A DNA stretch of 64,000 nucleotides from UBA7330 sp965243485 (lineage in GTDB: Bacteria; Bacteroidota; Bacteroidia; Cytophagales; Cyclobacteriaceae): contig CBDEVP010000001.1 of assembly GCA_965243485.1 (NCBI GenBank), positions 4,464,001-4,528,000 on the forward strand. Reading direction: 5' to 3'. Positions 35,134 to 44,457 of this stretch are shown piece after piece (within the stretch, counting starts at the first letter, position 1; each line of letters opens with the position of its first letter). A program made the position numbers and the translations under genes. The notes below the pieces were generated by a model. The model saw only the letters and a list, made by a program, of their open reading frames with translations, searched no databases and was not told the DNA's origin.

Positions 35134-35910
35134 ATGCTTAAAAGAGAAGGCAGTAACAGATCAATAAAGGACAATCTGAAGCTAGGGTCTCTCACAGCCA
35201 TTGCTGCAGGGATGGTGAATGTAACTTCAGTTATCCTGTTCTTCTCTTTCACCTCAAATGTCACCGGGCATTATGCCATTCTCGCTCAGGAAATTTCCAG
35301 GGGTAACTGGTACCAGGCATTGGTGGTTTTTAGCTGGATAGCGTTGTTCTTTCTGGGAAATTTCACCTCCAATCTTTTCCTGGTCACAGGGACTTTTCGG
35401 ACCAGGTACTTAACCCATGCCACTCCGGTGCTATTGGAGATATGTTGCCTGCTTTTTGTAGCCATTTACCTGGAATCAAATTATCAGGGTTATCTCAATG
35501 AAACCGAACTCCTTATAGCATTGATGCTATTTGCCATGGGATTACAAAATGGACTCGTGGCGTCTATTTCTAATTCAGCAGTTAAAACGACTCATCTTAC
35601 CGGTCTGACAACAGACCTCGGATTGCTATTCTCTTCTTTTGTGAAAGTAGAAAACCGTAAAAACCCGGACCTTATAAACAAAGCAAAATTGCTCATGACC
35701 ATTATGACTTCTTATATGACGGGAGGTATAGCTACCGGGGTTATGTTCTTGTATTTGCAGAGTAAGGTTTTGTTCATTGCATGTTTTGTCCTGATGGTAG
35801 TTGTCGTTTATGATCTGTACAATTTAAGATCTTCCTTACGTAGCAGTCTCTCCGCCATACAGGAAGGCCCGATCCTTGCTGAAACAGAAGACAATCGAAA
35901 GAGCGCTTGA
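35134..35910 (+). CDS. DUF1275/YoaK family membrane protein
   Basis: This 258-residue protein has about six hydrophobic helices. The first segment SLTAIAAGMVNVTSVILFFSFTSNVTGHYAILA and the central ALMLFAMGLQNGLVASISNSAVKTTHLTGLTTDLG match the DUF1275 signature (G-x-x-N-x2-V then T-x-N-x-T-G-x2 and a second K-T-x-x-x-T-G-x-x-T-D). The transport function is unproven in the family. It lies in the gene group controlled by the upstream repeat box. Confidence 0.85.
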   Translation: MLKREGSNRSIKDNLKLGSLTAIAAGMVNVTSVILFFSFTSNVTGHYAILAQEISRGNWYQALVVFSWIALFFLGNFTSNLFLVTGTFRTRYLTHATPVLLEICCLLFVAIYLESNYQGYLNETELLIALMLFAMGLQNGLVASISNSAVKTTHLTGLTTDLGLLFSSFVKVENRKNPDLINKAKLLMTIMTSYMTGGIATGVMFLYLQSKVLFIACFVLMVVVVYDLYNLRSSLRSSLSAIQEGPILAETEDNRKSA

Positions 35911-35950
35911 ATAATTTTGATTTAAAGGAGACATTATCTTCCTTTATCCG

Positions 35951-36331
35951 GTGATTCGGTTCATTTCAAAATACATTGCCAGACCTTTCAGTATCATTCT
36001 GAGCATTTATATGTTCAATCTTTCCATAGATGCTGCTAAAGACATGGAAGGTGGTATTTTCGATCCTAATGTGAATGAAATCGAATCTGCTGTTGAGTTG
36101 GTTTTGGAAGTACTCATGGGCCAAAGTGATGTATTTCCGGAGCATGATGAACCAGATCCTGAAGCTGAAACCTGCCTTACCTTGCTGGATCATATTATCC
36201 CAACTTCTGACTTGTTTGACCTGGAAAATAAGCAATGTCTCGCACTTAAAAATCTTCCTGTCTTTAGGAGTTTGAATTACTCGGATCCGACGTTAGCTTA
36301 TCACTTCCCCCCTCCCAGATTAACTGTCTAA
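35951..36331 (+). CDS. Small hypothetical Bacteroidetes protein
   Basis: This frame of 126 residues begins with a GTG (IRFISKYIARPFSII) 40 bases after the DUF1275 stop; no ATG is available upstream of the hydrophobic N-terminus. The hydrophobic segment runs into FNLSIDAAKDMEGG, then a strongly acidic stretch NEIESAVELVLEVLMGQSD and EHDEPDPEAETC, and a Pro-rich tail YHFPPPRLTV. This layout recalls small unassigned Bacteroidetes proteins that are encoded near signalling genes. The function is unknown. The 157 bases after it hold no supported gene. Confidence 0.6.
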   Translation: MIRFISKYIARPFSIILSIYMFNLSIDAAKDMEGGIFDPNVNEIESAVELVLEVLMGQSDVFPEHDEPDPEAETCLTLLDHIIPTSDLFDLENKQCLALKNLPVFRSLNYSDPTLAYHFPPPRLTV

Positions 36332-36488
36332 CATTCTTTTGACAACCCGATGATTAAAGATTAACAGCTTAATTAAAGTCTGTCATACTGACTTCTTTTT
36401 CATCCCCGGAAAACGTCAATCAAAATACCTAATTCTTTATCAATTAAGCTCACCATGACTTTGGAGCGCTATGTAATGCACCAAACAC

Positions 36489-36617
36489 ATGATTACACTG
36501 GTCATATTTTCAATACTCCTAACAGTATCCGGCATTCTACTGGGACTACGTAATAAATCCAAAGGTAGAAATCCTGATATGGGATCTACAAAAGCAAAAT
36601 CAGATGCATACCATTAA
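36489..36617 (+). CDS. Small single-helix membrane protein, 42 residues
   Basis: ATG at 36489 opens 42 codons ending in TAA at 36615-36617. The product has one membrane helix (TLVIFSILLTVSGILLGL) and a basic tail (RNKSKGRNPDMG). It overlaps the next gene by 14 bases, which supports translation of both. An in-frame ATG at 36462 would lengthen it by 9 residues. The function is unknown. Confidence 0.45.
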   Translation: MITLVIFSILLTVSGILLGLRNKSKGRNPDMGSTKAKSDAYH

Positions 36618-36852
36618 TCTTATCGAAATTGATTTTGAGGGAAAATTTTATCCTCCCAAAAAGTCTGATTTTGAATTTATACCAAGAATAAACGAACGGG
36701 TCATCATGAATGGACCCAATGATACTCCTTATGCCTATAAGGTTTTAGATGTCCATCATTTTCCGGGAAAACAGGTAAGAGTTTTTATTACGCTGGATAA
36801 AACCCTGGATAGTGTATATAAAGGCATGATCAATCAGGCTTTAACCCTATAA
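36604..36852 (+). CDS. Hypothetical protein, 82 residues
   Basis: This small cytoplasmic protein begins HTINLIEIDFEGKFYPPKKSDF and has alternating beta-type segments (FIPRINERVIMNG, YAYKVLDVHHFPGKQVRVFITLD). No signal or membrane segment is seen. It is coupled by overlap to the 42-residue membrane protein. I do not recognise a family; the pattern suggests a compact beta domain. Confidence 0.6.
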   Translation: MHTINLIEIDFEGKFYPPKKSDFEFIPRINERVIMNGPNDTPYAYKVLDVHHFPGKQVRVFITLDKTLDSVYKGMINQALTL

Positions 36853-37045
36853 ATGGATTAAATCATTTAAATACATTCAAATAACTATAAAGAATGGATG
36901 CCAGCATACGGAGTCTGCGTGACACCCATTGATTCTTTAAGAATATCATCCGACTCATTCATCCATTAAGGACAGGTTGTTTCAAAATGCATTAATCCCT
37001 AAATTGGTACCCTTCAAAAAGTGTGTACCTAAATAAATCCCAGTA

Positions 37046-38494
37046 ATGAAAAGATCTTCAACCCTGTTTTTCCTAGCCATCTTTCTTTTATCCACCTTCC
37101 TGATTCATGCAGAAATCAAACTACCGGCAATCGTCTCCTCCAACATGGTGCTACAGCGAAGCACCACCGTGCCGATTTGGGGCTGGGCGGATGCCAGAGA
37201 AAAACTGACCATCGAAGCCTCCTGGCTGTCTGCACCCATCAAAGCTGAAGCTGATAAAGATGGTAACTGGAAGGTCGAGGTGAAGACAACTGACAGTAAG
37301 GCTCCTAAAACAATCAAAATATCGGGTAAAAACTCTTCTGTAACTTTAGAGAATATACTTTTCGGAGAGGTTTGGGTTTGTTCCGGACAGTCTAATATGC
37401 AGCAGCCACTGAATGGATATACCGGCCAACCGACCTATGGCACCAACATGGCTGTTGCCAAGGCAAACAACCCCAATCTCAGGATCTTTTCAGTAGATCG
37501 TATCGGGTCAAAGACCCCACTCAAGGATGTCGAAGGGTACTCCGGATGGCAGGAGGCTGCACCAGATAATGTGTTGGGTTTTAGTGCGGTCGCCTATTTC
37601 TTTGGTCAGGAGCTTAGCGAAATTCTGGATGTCCCGGTTGGCATGATCCATACCTCCTGGGGAGGTAGCAGCGTACAGGCATGGATCAGTAATGAAGTGA
37701 TCAGCCAGTATCAGGAGGTTGACCTGACAGATGTGGACATCACGAAAGGCACGAACCATATCCCTACCGCTCTCTATAATTCAATGATCCACCCTTTAAT
37801 CCCTTACGGCATCAGGGGGGCGCTTTGGTACCAGGGGGAATCCAACAGGATGGATCCCCAGGGTTATGAAAAGCTGTTCCCGGCAATGGTCAAAGACTGG
37901 AGGGCTCGTTGGGGTATCGGAGATTTCCCTTTCTACTATGCGCAGATTGCGCCTTACTGGTACAATGACCATGAGGCCTTCAGTACCTATGAGAATTCAG
38001 CCTTTATCAGGGAAACACAGCTGGAATGCGTTGACCTCATTCCAAATTCAGGTATTGCCGTCACGCTGGACATCGGTGATGAATATTGCATCCATCCTCC
38101 AAAAAAGAAAGAAGTGGCCGACAGACTGCTTTTCAATGCACTAACCAATACATACGGCTTCAAGAATATCGATGCCGTTGGTCCCGAGTATAAATCACAC
38201 GAAGTAAAAGACGGTGCCATCATTCTATCTTTTGACAATGCCGAAACAGGTGTGTATGCTTACAGTGGACTCAAAGATTTTGAAATCGCAGGGGCAGACA
38301 AGGTCTTCTACCCTGCTGAGGCCGAGATCATCAACCGGATGAATGTGTCTGTCAAAAGTGAAAAAGTACCAAATCCTGTAGCTGTTCGTTATGCCTGGAA
38401 AAACTGGGTGGAAGGCACACTATATGATACCAATTTGCTGCCAGCTTCCTCCTTCAGGACGGATGACTGGGAGGATGCTACGCAGGCCGATTAG
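37046..38494 (+). CDS. Sialate O-acetylesterase-like SGNH esterase with altered catalytic DxH
   Basis: This 482-residue exported protein (signal at residues 4-22, FFLAIFLLSTFLIHA) has a beta-sandwich insert typical of sialate O-acetylesterases and a SASA/SGNH hydrolase core. The nucleophile motif WVCSGQSNMQQP places Ser116, GGSSVQAW and WYQGESN form the oxyanion region. The usual closing motif DIHPxxKxEVxxR reads Cys348-Ile-His350-Pro (CIHPPKKKEVADR), so the catalytic Asp is replaced by Cys. It would deacetylate acetylated sugars, if active. It precedes the second DUF1553/DUF1501 triad by 73 bases and may be part of that unit. Confidence 0.85.
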   Translation: MKRSSTLFFLAIFLLSTFLIHAEIKLPAIVSSNMVLQRSTTVPIWGWADAREKLTIEASWLSAPIKAEADKDGNWKVEVKTTDSKAPKTIKISGKNSSVTLENILFGEVWVCSGQSNMQQPLNGYTGQPTYGTNMAVAKANNPNLRIFSVDRIGSKTPLKDVEGYSGWQEAAPDNVLGFSAVAYFFGQELSEILDVPVGMIHTSWGGSSVQAWISNEVISQYQEVDLTDVDITKGTNHIPTALYNSMIHPLIPYGIRGALWYQGESNRMDPQGYEKLFPAMVKDWRARWGIGDFPFYYAQIAPYWYNDHEAFSTYENSAFIRETQLECVDLIPNSGIAVTLDIGDEYCIHPPKKKEVADRLLFNALTNTYGFKNIDAVGPEYKSHEVKDGAIILSFDNAETGVYAYSGLKDFEIAGADKVFYPAEAEIINRMNVSVKSEKVPNPVAVRYAWKNWVEGTLYDTNLLPASSFRTDDWEDATQAD

Positions 38495-38567
38495 AACTGA
38501 TTTCCGGGAATGAAATTCCGTAGTTATTTATGTAAATTGCTTATAATGACCAATTGCATATAGAGAG

Positions 38568-41342
38568 TTGAAACGGGGATTTATATTGTTTTTATTTATT
38601 GTGAGCATTATTGGCTGCAAGCATAATGAAGAAAATAAAACTGTTGACCCCGAAGCCCTCTTTGCACACGAGGTAATCCCCATCTTTGAGTCCAAGTGTA
38701 TTGGCTGCCATGGGGGTGATCCGGATAAGATCGAGGGTGGTCTTAATCTCAAAGATCATGAAAACCTGCTGACCGGAGGAAACTCCGGTGAGCCTGCTGT
38801 CATCCCGGGGGATCCGGAAAAGAGTTTGCTCTATCAATCCATTATGAGGTTGAATGAAGATATCGCCATGCCCCCCAAGGAAGGTGATAAGCTTTCTGAG
38901 ATTGAGCTGCAGATCATCAGAGACTGGATCAGCGGGGGTGCTCCATGGCCGGATGCTGCAAGAATTGCTGAGATCAAACAGGATACATCCTGGCAGTATG
39001 GTAACAGAATTCGGGTTCAGACCTCCCGAGGATTGAGCGAAACGTGGGACAACAGGCCCTACGAAAAAAGTAATCTTTGGGCCTACTATCCGATTGATAA
39101 TCCTGAAATTCCATGGGGAGACATGAACCCTGAGACGGCTCATCCTATCGATGCCTTTTTAAATCATAAAAGGGAGGAATCAGGTATTAAATCTGCTGCA
39201 AAAGCCTCAAAACTCACACTGATCCGGCGAGCGACCATTGACCTCACAGGCTTACCTCCCACCCCTGATGAAATTGAAGGCTTTCTTGACCACCATGATC
39301 CATTGGCCTACATGAAGCTCCTGGATAAACTTCTGGCCAGTCCTCACTACGGTGAACAGTGGGCCCGGCACTGGCTGGATGTGGTGCGTTATGCAGATTC
39401 GGGCGGGTTCTCAAACGATTACATCCGGCCCAATGCCTGGCGTTACCGGGATTATGTGATCAGAGCTTTCAATGATGATAAGCCATACGATCAGTTTGTC
39501 ATGGAGCAAATAGCTGGTGACGAAATAGACCCGAATGATCCGGAGATGCTCATAGCGACCGGTTTCTTACGAATGGGGCCTTGGGAACATACCGGGATGA
39601 GTGTTGCAACTGAAACACGTCAACATTTCCTCGATGACGTAACCAATATCGTAGGCGAAGCATTCCTCAGTACTCCCCTCAACTGTGCCAAATGCCACGA
39701 CCATAAATATGACCCCATTCCTGCCCGGGATTATTACAGCATCCAGGCGGTGTTTGCTACCACGCAGTTTGCAGACAGGCCTGCTCCTTTCCTACCGGAA
39801 GAAAATACAGAGGTCACGGATTTCGAAAAACAAAGAATTGTCGACTGGATCAATAAGACCGAAGCAGAGGAAGATATCATGCGTAAGAAGGAAGAGGAAG
39901 CAGCAAAAGAATGGTACGCTGAAAGAGGTCGGCGCTATCTGCCCAAGCGTGAAAGAAGAAAACTTCCGGAAGATCAGCAACCCCCCAGGTATTACGGATT
40001 GACATTTGAAGACCTCGGATACCGAAAAGTTTTGAATAAACGTGGTCAGCTTTTGGAGCGGGAGTTGGACCGCTACGAACCTCTAGCCTACTCAGTTTAC
40101 AATGGCCCAGTCCAAGTAAGACATAGTCAGAATCGGCTGGCAGTTCCAGAGAACCCGGAGGGTGAAATCCCTAAAAGTTATATTTTGGGTGGTGGATCAG
40201 TGCATGCACCTGTTGAGCCGGTAGAGGCAGGCGTGATGAGTATCGTCGAATATCTTGCGCCTGAAAAGAAGGAAATATCTATTGAAATACCTAATGGTAT
40301 GCAAAATCGCCGACTGGCTTTTGCCCGCTGGCTGACGCATCCGGAGAACCCTATTGTTGCCCGCTCAATGGTTAACCGGATCTGGCAGTATCATTTTGGG
40401 AAAGGCATTGCGGAAACAGCCAATAACTTTGGCGCTACGGGAGGCAAACCAACACATCCTGAGTTGCTCGACTGGCTTACGAATTACTTTATTGATCATG
40501 ACTATTCCGTAAAAGAAATGCACCGGTTGATCATGACATCAGAGGCTTATCAGCTTTCGTCATCTCATCCGAATTGGAAGAAAGTAAACGAGATCGATCC
40601 GGACAATGAATTTCTCACCTATTTCAATCCACGTAGAATGGACGCTGAAGAAATCAAAGACGCCATGTTGTATATCTCGGGCGAGCTCAATCCTGAAATA
40701 GGAGGTTTTCCGGTCCGACCAGAGATCAACATGGAGGCCGCCCTTCAACCCAGGCATACCATGGGATCGATCGCTCCGGCCTACCAGCCGTCAAGGACAC
40801 CTGAGGAACGAAACAGGAGATCCATTTATGCGGAGCGATACAGGACCCTATCCGATCCTTCGCTGGAGGTTTTCAATCAACCCGGGACCGACATGTCCTG
40901 TGAAGCCAGAAGCGAATCCACAGTCACTCCACAGGTCTTCACCATGTTTAATGGTAAGAATGTAAGGACCCGCGCCCTGGTTTATGCAAACCGTTTAATG
41001 AACGAGAACGACAATGATCAGACCCGGATTAAGAAGGCCATCTATGCGATATACAACAGACAAGCCAAACCTGGTGAAATAGAAGAAAGCGTGGCTTACC
41101 TCGACAAAATGACCAAATATCACCAACAAAACGAACCGCCGGTGGTCGAATATCCTACAGAGGTTAAGCGGGAGATGTTTGAAGAAATGACCGGGGAAGA
41201 ATTTACCTACACGGAGGAGCTGGATATTTACAAAAACTATATTCCTGACCTGCAACCCAGGGATGTAGATGCCCCTACCCGAGCACTTGCCGACCTGATT
41301 GCCGTGTTTTTTAACTCAAACGAATTCATGTATGTCTACTGA
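38568..41342 (+). CDS. PSCyt1-DUF1549-DUF1553 lipoprotein (triad 2)
   Basis: This 924-residue envelope lipoprotein starts at a TTG codon (KRGFILFLFIVSIIGC, lipobox Cys17). It has a cytochrome domain with Cys44-Ile-Gly-Cys47-His48, the DUF1549 region (LIRRATIDLTGLPPTPDEIEGF, ARHWLDVVRYADSGG, CAKCHDHKYDPIP) and a C-terminal DUF1553 region (NPIVARSMVNRIWQYHFGKGI) ending NSNEFMYVY. Unlike the copy at 12104, there is no LamG insertion; that place holds a charged helical linker (EAEEDIMRKKEEEAAKEW). Its last bases overlap the DUF1501 start by 11 bases. Confidence 0.92.
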   Translation: MKRGFILFLFIVSIIGCKHNEENKTVDPEALFAHEVIPIFESKCIGCHGGDPDKIEGGLNLKDHENLLTGGNSGEPAVIPGDPEKSLLYQSIMRLNEDIAMPPKEGDKLSEIELQIIRDWISGGAPWPDAARIAEIKQDTSWQYGNRIRVQTSRGLSETWDNRPYEKSNLWAYYPIDNPEIPWGDMNPETAHPIDAFLNHKREESGIKSAAKASKLTLIRRATIDLTGLPPTPDEIEGFLDHHDPLAYMKLLDKLLASPHYGEQWARHWLDVVRYADSGGFSNDYIRPNAWRYRDYVIRAFNDDKPYDQFVMEQIAGDEIDPNDPEMLIATGFLRMGPWEHTGMSVATETRQHFLDDVTNIVGEAFLSTPLNCAKCHDHKYDPIPARDYYSIQAVFATTQFADRPAPFLPEENTEVTDFEKQRIVDWINKTEAEEDIMRKKEEEAAKEWYAERGRRYLPKRERRKLPEDQQPPRYYGLTFEDLGYRKVLNKRGQLLERELDRYEPLAYSVYNGPVQVRHSQNRLAVPENPEGEIPKSYILGGGSVHAPVEPVEAGVMSIVEYLAPEKKEISIEIPNGMQNRRLAFARWLTHPENPIVARSMVNRIWQYHFGKGIAETANNFGATGGKPTHPELLDWLTNYFIDHDYSVKEMHRLIMTSEAYQLSSSHPNWKKVNEIDPDNEFLTYFNPRRMDAEEIKDAMLYISGELNPEIGGFPVRPEINMEAALQPRHTMGSIAPAYQPSRTPEERNRRSIYAERYRTLSDPSLEVFNQPGTDMSCEARSESTVTPQVFTMFNGKNVRTRALVYANRLMNENDNDQTRIKKAIYAIYNRQAKPGEIEESVAYLDKMTKYHQQNEPPVVEYPTEVKREMFEEMTGEEFTYTEELDIYKNYIPDLQPRDVDAPTRALADLIAVFFNSNEFMYVY

Positions 41343-42756
41343 TCATTCTAGCAACTGGAACCGCAGAGATTTTTTGTATGGACTTGGTTCCAGCATTGGT
41401 GCCGTGGCGCTAAGCAGTCTGTTGGGTTGTGACACCCGGACTGGCAATGCTATTTCAGGAGGACCGTTAAGCCCTTCCTCTCCTATGATGAGGGCAAAAG
41501 CAAAATACTGCATCTTTCTCACCATGGAAGGCGGGCCAAGTCACATCGACACTTTTGATCCCAAACCGAACCTGGACAGGTATCACATGACCAAATTCCA
41601 GCGGGAAGGTGAAAAGTTCTCTGCCATGTCATCCGGCGACCGGTACTTCGTACGAAGCCCCTTCACCAGTCGTAAAGTCGGTAAATCCGGAGTAGACATG
41701 AGCTCGCCATTTGTTCATCTGGCGGATGTGGCTGATGAGATCTGCTTCTATCGTGGCTGCCAGGCCGAATCAGTCAACCATCCCACAGCCATGTATCACA
41801 TCAACACAGGCAATCAATTCGGTGGTGAACCGGCCATCGGCTCGTGGATCAGCTATGGGCTGGGCACCATGAATCAGAATTTACCGGCCTTTGTAGTCTT
41901 ACCTGAAGTGGCATATCCCCAGGGTGGACCGGGCAACTGGTCAAACGGATTTCTGCCGGCACATTACCAGGGTACCCCGCTCCGACCGCATGGATCTCCT
42001 ATCCTTAACATCAACCCTCCTCCCGGGGTGAGCAGGTATCATCAGGAAGAAAGTTTAAGTCTTCTTCAAAAGCTCAACAGAGAGCATCAGGAAATGCATC
42101 CTGAGCATGATGAACTTTCAGCCAGGATCGAAAATTATGAATTGGCTTACCGCATGCAAATGGAAGTACCGGAAGTCATCGATATTGAGGGTGAAGATGA
42201 AAAAACCAAAGAGATGTACGGTGTTGGTAAAACAGAAACTGATGCTTTTGGACGAAAATGTCTGCTTGCAAGAAAGCTGGTCGAGCAGGGAGTTCGGTTT
42301 GTACAGATCTACTCCGGAGGATGGGACTCCCATGACTTCCTGGAACGGGCGCATGGCAACCTGATCACAAGTATCGACAAACCTATCGCCGGACTGATCA
42401 AAGACCTGAAAAGAAGAGGTATGCTGGATGAAACATTGATTGTCTGGAGCGGCGAGTTTGGCCGTACCGCTGACAATGGCGTTCGTGAAAACGGGGTCGC
42501 CTACGGAAGGGATCATAATCCTGATGCCATGGGTATGTGGTTTGCCGGAGGCGGTGTGAAACGCGGTCACATAGTCGGAGCGACAGACGAGTTGGGGCAG
42601 TCGGCAGTTGAGGTAGTGCATCCCCTGAGAGACCTGCATGTCACCTTATTGCATCTTTTTGGCCTGGATGATAACCGGCTCACCTACTTCCATGGAGGAC
42701 GGCACAAGCAATTGTCCCAATTTGGCGGGGAAGTCATTAAGGAACTGATCGCATAG
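41332..42756 (+). CDS. DUF1501 family protein with Tat signal (triad 2)
   Basis: I chose ATG at 41332, inside the DUF1553 stop region, rather than the ATG 11 codons upstream, because it yields a clean Tat signal (NRRDFLYGLGSSIGAVALSS). A Cys follows at LLGCDTR. The body has IFLTMEGGPSHIDTFDPKP, FVQIYSGGWDSHD, IVWSGEFGRTADNG and GRDHNPDAMGMWFAGGG, the sulfatase-like motifs of DUF1501. It is a paralogue of 10651-12102. The gene order DUF1553, DUF1501, LRR-cytochrome is the same in both clusters. Confidence 0.92.
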   Translation: MSTDHSSNWNRRDFLYGLGSSIGAVALSSLLGCDTRTGNAISGGPLSPSSPMMRAKAKYCIFLTMEGGPSHIDTFDPKPNLDRYHMTKFQREGEKFSAMSSGDRYFVRSPFTSRKVGKSGVDMSSPFVHLADVADEICFYRGCQAESVNHPTAMYHINTGNQFGGEPAIGSWISYGLGTMNQNLPAFVVLPEVAYPQGGPGNWSNGFLPAHYQGTPLRPHGSPILNINPPPGVSRYHQEESLSLLQKLNREHQEMHPEHDELSARIENYELAYRMQMEVPEVIDIEGEDEKTKEMYGVGKTETDAFGRKCLLARKLVEQGVRFVQIYSGGWDSHDFLERAHGNLITSIDKPIAGLIKDLKRRGMLDETLIVWSGEFGRTADNGVRENGVAYGRDHNPDAMGMWFAGGGVKRGHIVGATDELGQSAVEVVHPLRDLHVTLLHLFGLDDNRLTYFHGGRHKQLSQFGGEVIKELIA

Positions 42757-42760
42757 GCTG

Positions 42761-44080
42761 ATGGATTTTCTGGGCTCCTTTCATCCACTGGTACTACACC
42801 TGCCTATAGGATCATTGATCGCTGCTTTCCTGCTGGAGTGTTACCAGTATTTTCAAAAGCAAGATAAACTGGATTTTGCCATCCGTTTATTGCTGGCATT
42901 CACTGCAGTTACAGCGGTGATTTCAGCGCTTTTCGGATATTTTTTGTCTCAAAAAGGTGGTTACCAGGGGATCACTTTTGAGATCCATCAATGGTCAGGC
43001 TTTGCTCTCGCTTTTTTATCCGTTTGCTTTTACTTTTTTAAGACAAGGCTTGGCACAAAAAGTCTTTGGGCTGCATGGGGGATTATCTTAGCACTGCTAA
43101 CAGTTCTAGGACATTTCGGGGGCTCGCTTACCCATGGAGAAGATTTCCTTCTGGCCGATGCACCTCCACTTATTAAGAAAGTCTTTCAGAAAGAATCCGG
43201 ATCACAATTCCTCAATCCTGACAGTGCGCTGGTTTTTAATGACATCATACAGCCGATCATCAGAGAAAAATGTATTTCCTGCCACAATGAAACAAAAAAA
43301 CAGGGTGATCTGAATCTAGGCACCGTATCCTCCTGGAAAGCGGGTGGCAAGAATGGCGATTTGTTTAATGAGGAAGACCCCGCACAAAGTCTTCTACTGG
43401 AACGGATCTACCTCCCTGAAGATCATGAAGAACACATGCCTCCTGAAGGTCAGCAACAATTGCTACCCTCAGAAGTGGCATTGATCGAATGGTGGATCTC
43501 ATCCGGAATGCCCTTTGAAGAACACCTGCCTTCTGTCCAAAAGCCAGAACGGATTGCCATGATCCTTGCCGATAAAATAGAACCTTTCAACCCCTACGAA
43601 GACATAAAAGTGGAACCACTTTCAGAGGACCTTCTCGATGAAATGAAATCAAGAGGGATCACCGTCTTAAACATCTCGCAGAATAGTCCACTGCTTGAAA
43701 TAAGACTGGCAGGATTTTCCGAAATTGGAAGTGCGACGCTTGATCTTTTGAGCAAAGCAAAAAACCACATTGTCAGGATGGATCTCCAATCCTCAGGCAT
43801 CTCCGATGAGCAGTTGAAAGAAATCGCTACCTTCCCTAACCTGGTTCATCTTTCGCTCCAGGAAACTTCAATCTCCGATCAGGGAATATCCTACCTGAAA
43901 GACCTTAAATACCTTCAACATCTGAACATCCACAGCACCCAGATCACAGATCAGTCCTTATCAGTGCTGACCGGGTTTGAGCATTTGCAGGTTCTGTATC
44001 TATGGAACACCAGGGTTTCTGAGGAGTCCATTGATCAGCTAAGATCCTCGAGGCCGGACCTGAACCTTGGTTTGATTTGA
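42761..44080 (+). CDS. Membrane protein with four helices, c-type heme domain and C-terminal leucine-rich repeats (triad 2)
   Basis: This 439-residue paralogue of the gene at 9070 starts MDFLGSFHPLVLHLPIGSL, 4 bases after the DUF1501 stop. Histidines in the first helices repeat those of the other copy: FHPLVLHLPIG, IHQWSG and GHFGGSLTHGED. The heme motif is Cys171-Ile-Ser-Cys174-His175, and PEDHEEHMPPEGQ is the usual later Met-Pro-Pro axial region. Five or so leucine-rich repeats follow (LVHLSLQETSISDQG, LQHLNIHSTQITDQS, LQVLYLWNTRVSEES). It completes triad 2. Confidence 0.87.
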   Translation: MDFLGSFHPLVLHLPIGSLIAAFLLECYQYFQKQDKLDFAIRLLLAFTAVTAVISALFGYFLSQKGGYQGITFEIHQWSGFALAFLSVCFYFFKTRLGTKSLWAAWGIILALLTVLGHFGGSLTHGEDFLLADAPPLIKKVFQKESGSQFLNPDSALVFNDIIQPIIREKCISCHNETKKQGDLNLGTVSSWKAGGKNGDLFNEEDPAQSLLLERIYLPEDHEEHMPPEGQQQLLPSEVALIEWWISSGMPFEEHLPSVQKPERIAMILADKIEPFNPYEDIKVEPLSEDLLDEMKSRGITVLNISQNSPLLEIRLAGFSEIGSATLDLLSKAKNHIVRMDLQSSGISDEQLKEIATFPNLVHLSLQETSISDQGISYLKDLKYLQHLNIHSTQITDQSLSVLTGFEHLQVLYLWNTRVSEESIDQLRSSRPDLNLGLI

Positions 44081-44154
44081 TCTAACCTTAGCCCGTAGTA
44101 GGAAATACAAAAACTTCAAAACAGGCATCTCATAAGTACTAAATAAATTAAGAC

Positions 44155-44296
44155 CGTCTTTCCCTGGAGGTCCTAAGACCGAGCAGGGAATCTGACGAAA
44201 TCATAGGGAATCCTAAATAGTCCGATAGATTCACTACTCCCGCCTTCCATAATACCTTAGTTCGGCGGACAGGCGCTATCGCTCTAGGGAATGACG
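44155..44296. repeat. 142-bp non-coding element with inverted ends, MITE- or REP-like
   Basis: The left end at 44155-44169 reads CGTCTTTCCCTGGAG. The right end at 44282-44296, read on the other strand, is CGTCATTCCCTAGAG, a 13 of 15 match. Internal copies of the same core are AGGGAATCTGACGA (44186-44199) and TAGGGAATCC (44204-44213). The element has no coding frame and lies in the 377-base gap (44081-44457) between triad 2 and the TolB-amidohydrolase gene. The rest of that gap has no supported gene; near 44414-44446 TTG and TAATTTAG form a weak promoter candidate for the next gene. Confidence 0.6.
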
Positions 44297-44457
44297 ATCC
44301 GTGAGTCGGCTTCCGATTGTACCTTCTGAAGTTGTTTTTTCATATATCGAAATGAGGTTAATCTAAAAGAAAGTTATTACCGTTCAAATCATGTTTAATC
44401 CATTGAGATAATGAGCGATTTTGTTCTTATCAACAATCCTTAATTTAGAGCTTGTAA

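Noticed and set aside
36884..36960. Possible terminator with AAAGAAT and ATTCTTT arms after the 82-residue protein
   Set aside because: The stem is interrupted by mismatches and a large loop, and the T tract is poor.
44081..44457. CRISPR-like or tandem array in the 377-base gap
   Set aside because: The repeated AGGGAATC core is inverted and irregularly spaced, which fits a single element with inverted ends and not an array.
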